A stretch of DNA of 54,123 nt from CAVRJC01 sp964505725 (lineage in GTDB: Bacteria > Actinomycetota > Acidimicrobiia > IMCC26256 > DASPTH01): assembly GCA_964505725.1 (NCBI GenBank), contig CAZDJK010000038.1:1-54123 (forward strand), written 5' to 3'. Each line of letters opens with the position of its first letter. Position 1 is the first letter of the stretch. The notes beneath the pieces were generated by a model, which was not told where the DNA came from, searched no databases, and saw only the letters and a list, made by a program, of their open reading frames with translations. The translations under genes and the position numbers were made by a program. This document shows, piece by piece, positions 42,108 to 49,503 of the stretch.

Positions 42108-44759
42108 TCAGGTGCGCGCGATCTCCTTGAGGTCGTAGGTCTCGATGACGTCGCCCCGTTCGAGGTTCTGGTAGTTCTCGAGCCCGATGCCGCACTCGAA
42201 GCCCGACTGGACCTCGCGCACGTCGTCCTTGAACCGGCGCAGCGACGCGATGGCGCCGTTCCAGATGACGACGCCGTCACGGAGGAACCGCACCTTCGAG
42301 CCGCGGGTGATGGTGCCGCTGCGCACGTAGCAGCCGGCCACCTTCCCCACACGCGGGATCGAGAACACCTCGCGCACCTCGGCCTCGCCGGTGACGACCT
42401 CCTCGTACTCGGGCTTGAGCATGCCGATGAGCGCCGACTGCACGTCCTCGAGCACCTGGTAGATGACCTCGTAGAGGCGCATCTCGACGCTCTCGGTGTC
42501 GGCGAGCTCGCGGGCCTTGCGGTCGGGGCGCACGTTGAAACCGATGACGGTGGCGTTCGCCACCGAGGCGAGATTGATGTCGGACTCGGTGATGCCGCCC
42601 ACCGCGCGGTGCACGAACGAGAGCCGCACCTCCTCGTGCTCCTGGTCGAGCTTGCGCAGCGCGTCGGTGAGCGCCTCGAGCGAACCCTGCACGTCGGCCT
42701 TGAGGACCAGGTTCAGCGTTGCGACCTCGCCCCGCTGGACCATGGCGAAGATGTCCTCGAGGCGCGCGCCGCCGGCGAGGCTCATGGGGTGCTTGAGGCT
42801 CGCGGCCCGCCGGCGCCGGGCGCGGGCTACGGCCACGGTGCGGGCGGTCTTGTCGTCGGGCGCGACGCGGAGCTCGTCGCCCGCGAGCGGCACGTCGTCG
42901 AGCCCGAGCACCTCCACGGGGACCGACGGCCCCGCCTCGGCGACCGACTGGGCGCGCTCGTCGAAGAGCGCGCGGACGCGGCCCCACGCGCCGCCGGCGA
43001 CGATCGGGTCGCCGACGCGGAGCGTGCCGCGCTCCACGAGCGCGGTGACGACCGGGCCGCGGCCCTGGTCGAGGTTCGACTCGAGCACCAGCGCGCGCGC
43101 CGGCACCTTCGGGTTCGCGGTCAGCTCCTCGACCTCGGCGACGAGGAGGATCGACTCGAGCAGCTCGTCGACGCCGATCCCTGCGGGCGGCGCGACGTCG
43201 ACCACGATCGTGTCGCCGCCCCAGGGCTCGGGCACGAGCTCGCGCTCGACGAGCTGCTGGCGCACACGCGTCGGGTCGGCGTCCTCGCGGTCGACCTTGG
43301 TGACCGCGACCACGATCGGGACCTCCGCCGCGCGCGCGTGGTCGATCGCCTCGACGGTCTGCGGCATGACACCGTCGTCGGCCGCGACGACGAGCACCGC
43401 GATATCGGTCGCATTGGCGCCGCGCGCGCGCATGGCGGTGAAGGCCTCGTGACCCGGTGTGTCGATGAACGTGATCGGGTGGTCGTTGAAGTTCGCCTGG
43501 TACGCGCCGATGTGCTGGGTGATGCCGCCGGCCTCGCCCGCGACGACGTTCGCGTGGCGGATCGAGTCGAGCAGCGTGGTCTTGCCGTGGTCGACGTGGC
43601 CCATGACGGTGACGATGGGCGCGCGGGGCTCTGCGAGCGCGTCGTCGAGGTCGTCGTCACCGAGCAGCGCCTGGAGCTCGAGCTCGGCCTCCTGACCGGG
43701 CTCGACGAGGAGCACGTCGGCACCGAGCGCCTCCGCGATGAGCTCCACCATCTCGTCGGCCAGCGACTGCGTGCCGGTGACCATCTCGCCTGCGTCGAAG
43801 AGCAGCCGCACGAGGTCGGCCGTGGTGCGGTTCAGCTTCGGCGCCAGCTCCTGGATGGTGATGCCGCGCTCGACGACGATCTCGTCGTCGGGCACCGGCG
43901 CGTCGGCCGGCGTGAGCTGGGGCATTGACGCGGGGCCCAGGTCCTCGAAGTCGCGACGGCGGCGCTTCTTCCGACGGGGTCGCTGGCCCTGCGGGCCGGG
44001 ACGACCACGACCACCGGGGCCGCCGCCGGGGCCGCCGCCGGGACCTCCCGGGCCACCGGGACCACCCGGTCGGCCGCCCGGCGAGGGGCGGAAACCGCCC
44101 GGGCGGGCGCCGCCACCGGCAGGTGGACCGCCGGGGCGGGGGCGACCGGCACCCCCGGCGCCACCGGGCCCTCCGGCGCCGCCACCGCTCCGGACACCCG
44201 GCGGGACGCGGGGACCGGGTGGCGGCGGGATCCGGCGCCCACCGCCGGGAGGCGGCGGGATCGGGCGACCCGAGACGCTCTTCAACGGCGTGGGCGGGGG
44301 CGGCGGAGCCGCGGGGGACGGTGCGGGTGGAGCGTCGGCCGGTGCGGCGGCGACGACGTCGGCCGGTGCGGCCGCGGCGGGGCGCTCGGCCGGGGCCGGC
44401 GCAGGCCGGGGCGCCGGCGCGAGCGGATCCGCGATCACTCCGGTGGAGCGGACGACCCGGTGCGGCGCGCGGGGCTCGACGACCGGCTCCGCGACCGGCT
44501 CGGGCGCGGGCGGCGGTGGCGCCGGCTCGGGCTCGGGCGCGACGGCGACGGGAGCCGGCTCGGGCTCCTCCCCCTCGGGCTCGCGGCGGAGCCCCTCGGC
44601 GTCGGCGAGGCGCCGGACGCGGTCCGCCAACGGATCGTCGATGCTCGAGGAGTGGCTCTTGACGCCGATCTTCAGTCGCTCGCAGAGGTCGAGCACCACC
44701 TGGTTCTCGACCCCGAGCTCCCTCGCCAGCTCGTAGACCCTGATCTTCTTCGTGGCCAA
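42108..44759 (-). CDS. infB: Translation initiation factor IF-2
   Basis: About 883 residues with a TTG start. The IF2 N-terminal domain (KIRVYELARELGVENQVVLDLCERL) is followed by a long Pro/Gly/Arg-rich linker (about 60-270), the G domain with P-loop GHVDHGKTT near 387-395 and DTPGHEAF, then domains II-IV. The base-recognition motif reads TKVD at 487-490 instead of NKxD. IF-2 delivers initiator tRNA to the 30S subunit. It lies 8 bases after ylxR. Confidence 0.97.
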   Translation of the reverse strand: MATKKIRVYELARELGVENQVVLDLCERLKIGVKSHSSSIDDPLADRVRRLADAEGLRREPEGEEPEPAPVAVAPEPEPAPPPPAPEPVAEPVVEPRAPHRVVRSTGVIADPLAPAPRPAPAPAERPAAAAPADVVAAAPADAPPAPSPAAPPPPPTPLKSVSGRPIPPPPGGGRRIPPPPGPRVPPGVRSGGGAGGPGGAGGAGRPRPGGPPAGGGARPGGFRPSPGGRPGGPGGPGGPGGGPGGGPGGRGRPGPQGQRPRRKKRRRRDFEDLGPASMPQLTPADAPVPDDEIVVERGITIQELAPKLNRTTADLVRLLFDAGEMVTGTQSLADEMVELIAEALGADVLLVEPGQEAELELQALLGDDDLDDALAEPRAPIVTVMGHVDHGKTTLLDSIRHANVVAGEAGGITQHIGAYQANFNDHPITFIDTPGHEAFTAMRARGANATDIAVLVVAADDGVMPQTVEAIDHARAAEVPIVVAVTKVDREDADPTRVRQQLVERELVPEPWGGDTIVVDVAPPAGIGVDELLESILLVAEVEELTANPKVPARALVLESNLDQGRGPVVTALVERGTLRVGDPIVAGGAWGRVRALFDERAQSVAEAGPSVPVEVLGLDDVPLAGDELRVAPDDKTARTVAVARARRRRAASLKHPMSLAGGARLEDIFAMVQRGEVATLNLVLKADVQGSLEALTDALRKLDQEHEEVRLSFVHRAVGGITESDINLASVANATVIGFNVRPDRKARELADTESVEMRLYEVIYQVLEDVQSALIGMLKPEYEEVVTGEAEVREVFSIPRVGKVAGCYVRSGTITRGSKVRFLRDGVVIWNGAIASLRRFKDDVREVQSGFECGIGLENYQNLERGDVIETYDLKEIART

Positions 44760-44767
44760 GCTCGTCC

Positions 44768-45037
44768 CTAGTTGTCCCCGGCGTCCCGCTCTCGCGACCC
44801 GCCTAGTTTCGCACGCAGGCGAACGACGTCTTCAGTGCACACCGGCGCCCGCAGCGCCCGCGCCAATGCGCCCCGCCGTGCCGCGAGCTCGAGGCAGGCG
44901 AGCGCACGGTCGCGGCACAGCCACGCGCCGCGACCGGGCCCGCGGCCCAGCTCGAGCACACCCGCTTCGACGCGGACCCGGAGCAGCTCGACGGCAGGCG
45001 CCTTCCGGCGGCATCCGACGCATGTGCGTTCAGGCGT
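44768..45037 (-). CDS. ylxR: YlxR family (DUF448) RNA-binding protein, start unresolved
   Basis: About 85-90 residues from the nusA stop region to 44768. The signature ERTCVGCRRKAPAVELLRVRV is clear, as is GRGAWLCRDRACLE-type sequence near the middle. It lies between nusA and infB as usual. No ATG, GTG or TTG occurs in frame near the conserved start: the nearest is a GTG at 45262, 230 bases inside nusA. The listed start (ACG 45037) is only a placeholder that gives normal family length. A non-standard start, a frameshift from nusA or a sequence error are all possible. Confidence 0.65.
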   Translation of the reverse strand, partial: TPERTCVGCRRKAPAVELLRVRVEAGVLELGRGPGRGAWLCRDRALACLELAARRGALARALRAPVCTEDVVRLRAKLGGSRERDAGDN

Positions 45038-46289
45038 GCTCTCCCTCCGTGTCCGCGGCCGGTTGAACGGCCGACTCGTCGGCCGTTTCCGCGGCCGGTC
45101 GGTCCGGCGACTCCGCGGCGGGCGCCGCGTCCCCGGTGGGCGCCGTGTCCGCCGCTGGTGTCTCAGTGCCGTCGCCCGCGACCGGCGCGTCCGGTGCGGC
45201 GTATCCGGCCTCCGCGGCCGAGATCGTGTCGCCGCCGCCGGCCGGTTGCCACACGAGCTCACCCGCCTCGTTGGTGACCCATTCACCCTCGGCGTACTCG
45301 ACGCCGACCCCCGACTCCTCCTCCGCGAGCTGCGTCTCGCTCTTGATGTCGACGCGCCAGCCGCTGAGGCGCGCGGCGAGCCGGGCGTTCTGGCCCTCCT
45401 TGCCGATCGCGAGCGAGAGCTGGAAGTCGGGGACGATGACCTCCGCGGTACCGGTGTCGGGATGGATGCGAACCTCGCGCACGCGCGCGGGCGCCAACGC
45501 CTTCATCACGAACTCCGACGCGTCGTCACTGTAAGGAACGATGTCGACCTTCTCGCCTCGCAGCTCGTTCACGACCATCCGCACACGCGAGCCGCGCGCG
45601 CCCACGCACGCGCCGACCGGGTCGACGTTCGTGTCGTTGGACGCCACCGCGATCTTGGTGCGGTGCCCAGGCTCGCGGGCGATCGCCTTGAGCTCGACCA
45701 CGCCGTCGACGATCTCCGGCACCTCGAGCTCGAACAGGCGCTTCACGAGGCCGGGGTGCGTGCGCGACACGACGATCTGCGGGCCCTTGGCGGTCTTGCG
45801 CACCTCGACGATGTACGCCTTCAGCCGGCTGCCGTGGTCGTAGTGCTCGTTCTGCACCTGCTCCGCCTGCGGCAGCAGCGCCTCCACGCGTCCGAGGTCG
45901 AGCAGTGTGTAGCGGGCATCGGTCTGCTGGATGATGCCGGTGACGATGTCGCCCTCGCGGCCGGCGTACTCCTCGTACTTCATCTCGCGTTCCGCTTCGC
46001 GGATCCGCTGGAAGATCACCTGCTTCGCGGTCTGGGCCGCGATGCGCCCGAAGTCGTCGGGCGTGTCGTCCCACTCGCGGGTGACGTTGCCCTCCTCGTC
46101 GAGCTCCTGCGCGATCACGCGGATCGCGCCCGTCTCCATGTCGATCTCGACGAGCGCCTCCTCGGCTGCGTTCGGACCGCGCTTGTACGCGGTGAGCAAC
46201 GCGTTCGCGAGGGCCTCGAGCATGATCTCGATGGAGATGCCCTTCTCGCGCTCGATGTTCTCGAGCGCCTCCATCATCTCTGAGTTCAT
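45030..46289 (-). CDS. nusA: Transcription termination/antitermination factor NusA
   Basis: About 419 residues. An N-terminal polymerase-binding domain (about 1-125), S1 domain (EGDIVTGIIQQTDARYTLLDLG), then two KH domains (GACVGARGSRVRMVVNELRGEKVDIV and SLAIGKEGQNARLAARLSGWRVDI). The last 75 residues are Ala/Asp/Glu/Pro-rich; this tail replaces the AR repeats of enterobacterial NusA. The ATG at 46289 overlaps the rimP stop as ATGA. Confidence 0.96.
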   Translation of the reverse strand: MNSEMMEALENIEREKGISIEIMLEALANALLTAYKRGPNAAEEALVEIDMETGAIRVIAQELDEEGNVTREWDDTPDDFGRIAAQTAKQVIFQRIREAEREMKYEEYAGREGDIVTGIIQQTDARYTLLDLGRVEALLPQAEQVQNEHYDHGSRLKAYIVEVRKTAKGPQIVVSRTHPGLVKRLFELEVPEIVDGVVELKAIAREPGHRTKIAVASNDTNVDPVGACVGARGSRVRMVVNELRGEKVDIVPYSDDASEFVMKALAPARVREVRIHPDTGTAEVIVPDFQLSLAIGKEGQNARLAARLSGWRVDIKSETQLAEEESGVGVEYAEGEWVTNEAGELVWQPAGGGDTISAAEAGYAAPDAPVAGDGTETPAADTAPTGDAAPAAESPDRPAAETADESAVQPAADTEGEHA

Positions 46290-46792
46290 CGCGGTGCCAC
46301 TTCCTTCGTCTTCCCCCTAGCGCCGCTCCCCCACTCGAACAAGGTGCGCGCCTGCACGACGTCCGCGAGCGCGATCCGCCGCACCTCGCCGTCGTCGAGC
46401 GTGAGCTCGCAGGTCGTGTCGTCGACCGCGCCGAGCACGCCGCGCAGCCGGCGAGCCGGCCCGTCGTCCTCCTTGACCTTCACCGACACCAGCTCACCCG
46501 ACGCGCCGCGGAAGTGCTCGGAGCGCCGCAACGGGCGCTCGAGCCCGGGGCTGCTGACCTCGAGCGAGTACGGCCCGCGGAGCGCGGTGGCACCCGGGTC
46601 GTGGTCGAGCGCCCGGGACAGGACCTCGCTCAGCCGGGCGACCGTGTCGAGGTCGATGCCGCCGGGACGGTCGACGAGCACGCGGACGACCGCACCCCGG
46701 CCGGTGCCCGCGACCTCGACGTCGTAGAGCGAGCATCCCCGCGCGGTGAGCTCGGGGGTGACCAACTCCCGGATGTCCTCCACGAGGCTCAC
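46286..46792 (-). CDS. rimP: Ribosome maturation factor RimP
   Basis: About 168 residues. LYDVEVAGTGRGAVVRVLVDRPGGIDLDTVARLSEVLSRAL and the YSLEVSSPGLERPLR motif define the family; it assists 30S assembly. GTG 46792 is chosen for the AGGAGGAGG site about 10 bases upstream and because the fold starts there. The leader upstream carries an intrinsic terminator-like hairpin. Confidence 0.94.
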   Translation of the reverse strand: MSLVEDIRELVTPELTARGCSLYDVEVAGTGRGAVVRVLVDRPGGIDLDTVARLSEVLSRALDHDPGATALRGPYSLEVSSPGLERPLRRSEHFRGASGELVSVKVKEDDGPARRLRGVLGAVDDTTCELTLDDGEVRRIALADVVQARTLFEWGSGARGKTKEVAPR

Positions 46793-46860
46793 GCCCGTCT
46801 CACCTCCTCCTGCTACCCGCTGCCTTCCGCCTGGCACGTTCCCGACTGGCTCGCCCCCCA

Positions 46861-46888
46861 AAGAAAAAACGTGGGCTTGCGCCCACGT
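46861..46888 (-). terminator. Intrinsic terminator or attenuator in the rimP leader
   Basis: The minus strand has ACGTGGGC, loop GCAA, GCCCACGT, then six or more U residues and a further U-rich stretch. The 8-base stem is perfect and the loop is a GNRA tetraloop. It lies between the DNA ligase stop (46948) and the rimP start (46792). If transcription starts at the nearby -10 element, the hairpin is an attenuator for rimP-nusA-infB; otherwise it ends the ligase transcript. Confidence 0.85.
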
Positions 46889-46933
46889 CTCTCCCGGACC
46901 GGTGGGTGTTCACTCGCCTGATCGAACCACCGC

Positions 46934-46939
46934 AGTATA
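46934..46939 (-). promoter_or_regulatory. Candidate -10 element for the rimP operon
   Basis: TATACT on the minus strand is a near-consensus -10 hexamer, just after the ligase stop. No good -35 element is seen at the proper distance. Transcription from here would give a leader of about 135 bases containing the terminator hairpin. Confidence 0.4.
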
Positions 46940-46947
46940 GCGGGGCG

Positions 46948-48012
46948 TCAGGTTCCGAAGACGGCGTGCAGCTCGATCGGCACCGGCACGTCGAGCTGCG
47001 CGTACGTGCAGGATCCGGGCTCGCGATCGGGCCGCCAGCGGACGAACCGCGCCGTGTGGCGGAATCGGTCGCCCTGCAGGTGCTCGTACGCGACCTCGGC
47101 GACGAGCTCGATGCGCAGCGGCTCCCAGCTCAGATCCTTGCCCGCGTTCCAGCGGCTCAGCCCGCCCGGCATCCGCTGCCCGGGCTCGGCCGCGGCCTGG
47201 GCCCAGTCTCTCCACGGGTGGTGGTCGAGGGCGTGGTCGCGGTACGGCTCGACCTCCTTCGCGAGCTGGGCGCGCAGCGGCGCCGCGAAGCTGCTGGCGA
47301 CACCGACGTGGTGCAGGTCGCCGCGGTCGTCGTAGAGGCCGAGCAGGAGCGAGCCCACGCCCTTCCCGTCCTTGTGCTGGCGGAAGCCGGCGACGACGCA
47401 GTCGGCGGTGCGCAGGTGCTTGACCTTCGCCATCGTCCGCTCGCCCTCCGCGTACGGAGCCGACCTCGGTTTCGCCACGACGCCGTCGAGCCCGGCACCC
47501 TCGAAACGCTCGAACCAGTCCGCCGCCTCGTCGGGATCGAGGGTCGCGGGCGTGAGTCGGATCGGGGCCTCGGCCGACGCCATGACCCGCTCGAGCCGCG
47601 CCCGCCGCTCGGAGAAGGGGCGCGGACGGAGATCGTCGTCACCCTCGGCGAGGAGGTCGAAGGCGACGAACGACGCCGGGGTCTCCCCCGCCAGCTTCTC
47701 GATCCGGCTCGCGGCCGGGTGGATGCGCTGGGACAGCGCGTCGAAGTCGAGCCCGTGTTCTCCCGCGATCACGATCTCGCCGTCGAGGACGCAGCGCGGC
47801 GGGAGCTCGCTCCGGACGGCACCGATCAGCTCCGGGAAGTAGCGCGTGAGCGGCTTCTCGTTGCGGCTGCCGATCTCGACCTCGTCGCCGTCGCGGAACA
47901 CGATGGCGCGGAAGCCGTCCCACTTCGGCTCGTAGAGGTAGTCGCCGACCGGGAGCTCGCGCGTGAGCTTCGCCAGCATCGGCGAGACGGGCGGGTTGAC
48001 CGGGAGCCCCAT
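46948..48012 (-). CDS. ATP-dependent DNA ligase (LigC-like)
   Basis: About 354 residues. The nucleotidyl lysine is Lys30 in EPKWDGFRA; LDGEIVI and GLDGVVAK follow, then KVKHLRTADCVVAG and an OB-fold domain. It lacks the polymerase and nuclease domains of LigD, so it resembles the stand-alone LigC enzymes that repair breaks. ATG 48012 overlaps the proS stop as TGATG. No Ku gene is in the window. Confidence 0.92.
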   Translation of the reverse strand: MGLPVNPPVSPMLAKLTRELPVGDYLYEPKWDGFRAIVFRDGDEVEIGSRNEKPLTRYFPELIGAVRSELPPRCVLDGEIVIAGEHGLDFDALSQRIHPAASRIEKLAGETPASFVAFDLLAEGDDDLRPRPFSERRARLERVMASAEAPIRLTPATLDPDEAADWFERFEGAGLDGVVAKPRSAPYAEGERTMAKVKHLRTADCVVAGFRQHKDGKGVGSLLLGLYDDRGDLHHVGVASSFAAPLRAQLAKEVEPYRDHALDHHPWRDWAQAAAEPGQRMPGGLSRWNAGKDLSWEPLRIELVAEVAYEHLQGDRFRHTARFVRWRPDREPGSCTYAQLDVPVPIELHAVFGT

Positions 48013-49424
48013 CAGTACGCGCGGGCGACGTAGGCCACGAGATCCGATTCGTCGGCGTGCGCCGGCAACGACCCGTCGGCGCGCGTGAGGCAGCGCACGG
48101 TGACTCCGCTCTGGGCGAGCTCGGCCTCGCCCTCGGCGCCGACCGCGTCCCACGGCACGCGCGCCCAGCCCGTCGCCGCGGCGTCACGGGCGGCGTCGAG
48201 CGAGCCCGCGTCGACGATGCGCGCGTCGCGGAACGCGGTCGCGTCCGCGAGGAGCGCGGCCTGCTCGCGCTCGAGCTCCTCGGCCACCGCGGTGGCGACG
48301 CCCGCCAGCGCGACGCTCTGCTTGTCTCCCGAGATCCGGCGCGCGAGCGTCACCGCGCCGTCGGCGAGGTCGCGGGGCCCGAGCTCGAGGCGCACGGGGA
48401 CGCCCTTCAGCTCCCAGTCGGTGACCCGCCGCCCGAGGGAGACGCCGGTGCGGTCGTCGACCTCGACCCTGAGGCCCTCCGCCGCGAGCGCGTCGCCGAG
48501 CGCCCGGGCGCTCGCGAGCACCTCGCCCTCGTCGCGGACGGCGACCACGACCACCTGGACCGGTGCCAGGCGTGGCGGCACCCGGAGGCCGGCGTCGTCG
48601 CCGTGCGCCATGATCAGCGCGCCGACCATGCGGGTGGTCGCGCCCCACGAGGTGGTCCACGCGAGCTGCTGCGCGCCGTCGGCGTCGAGGAACTGGATGC
48701 CGAACACGCGGGCGAAGTTCTGACCGAGCTCGTGACTGGTGCCCATCTGGAGTGCCTTGCCGTCTCCCATCATCGCCTCGAGCGCGAGGCTGTTCGCCGC
48801 GCCGGCGAAGCGCTCCTTGGCCGTCTTCAGGCCCGGGACGACCGGCACCGCGAGCACGTTCACCATGAAGTCGGTGTACACGTCGCGCAGAATCCGCTCC
48901 GCGTACGCGCGCGCTTCCTCCTGCGTCGCGTGCGCGGTATGGCCCTCCTGCCAGAGGAACTCGGTCGTACGCAGGAAGAGGCGCGGGCGCAGCTCCCACC
49001 GGACCACGTTCGCCCACTGGTTGAGCAACATCGGGAGATCGCGGTAGCTCTGGATCCACTTCGCCATGAACTCGCCGATGACCGTCTCGCTGGTGGGTCG
49101 CACGACGATCGGCTCGTCGAGCTCCTTGCCGCCTGCGATCGTGACCACCGCGAGCTCGGGGTTGAAGCCCTCGACGTGCTCGGCTTCGCGCCGGAAGTAG
49201 GCCTCGGGGATCAACAACGGGAAGTACGCGTTCTGCGCCCCGCACGCCTTGATCCGGTCGTCGACCTCGGCCTGCATCCGCTCCCAGATCGCGTACCCGT
49301 AGGGGCGGATGACCATCGTGCCGCGCACCGGGCCGTTGTCGGCGAGCTCCGCCTTGGTCACGACGTCCTGGTACCACCGGGGGAAGTCGTGGCCGCGAGG
49401 GGTGACGACGGGCGCCTTCGCCAT
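48012..49424 (-). CDS. proS: Prolyl-tRNA synthetase (short, archaeal-type)
   Basis: About 470 residues. Class II synthetase motifs: RGTMVIRPYGYAIWERMQ, VRPTSETVIGEFMAKWI, LRTTEFLWQEGHTAHAT (motif 2), and GTSHELGQNFARVF, with an anticodon domain from about 280. It lacks the editing insert of the long bacterial type, matching the archaeal/eukaryal-like ProS. ATG 49424 begins the protein. It is divergent from the sulfur-assimilation operon. Confidence 0.95.
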   Translation of the reverse strand: MAKAPVVTPRGHDFPRWYQDVVTKAELADNGPVRGTMVIRPYGYAIWERMQAEVDDRIKACGAQNAYFPLLIPEAYFRREAEHVEGFNPELAVVTIAGGKELDEPIVVRPTSETVIGEFMAKWIQSYRDLPMLLNQWANVVRWELRPRLFLRTTEFLWQEGHTAHATQEEARAYAERILRDVYTDFMVNVLAVPVVPGLKTAKERFAGAANSLALEAMMGDGKALQMGTSHELGQNFARVFGIQFLDADGAQQLAWTTSWGATTRMVGALIMAHGDDAGLRVPPRLAPVQVVVVAVRDEGEVLASARALGDALAAEGLRVEVDDRTGVSLGRRVTDWELKGVPVRLELGPRDLADGAVTLARRISGDKQSVALAGVATAVAEELEREQAALLADATAFRDARIVDAGSLDAARDAAATGWARVPWDAVGAEGEAELAQSGVTVRCLTRADGSLPAHADESDLVAYVARAY

Positions 49425-49489
49425 GGCGGCCCACGGTAGCGAGGCGGGAAATCCCGACTCGGCCGCTGGTATTTGACGGAAAAACCGGG

Positions 49490-49495
49490 TAGATT
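49490..49495 (+). promoter_or_regulatory. Candidate -10 element of the sulfite reductase operon
   Basis: TAGATT lies 8 bases before the ATG at 49504, so the mRNA would be leaderless or nearly so. A TTGACG is present at 49473, but only 11 bases upstream of the -10, too close for a normal -35. The assignment is tentative. Confidence 0.3.
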
Positions 49496-49503
49496 CCTCA
49501 TAT

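Noticed and set aside
44832..45023. ATG 45023 as the ylxR start
   Set aside because: This ATG is in a different frame from the conserved CVGCRRK sequence and gives an Arg/Ala-rich frame with no family match.
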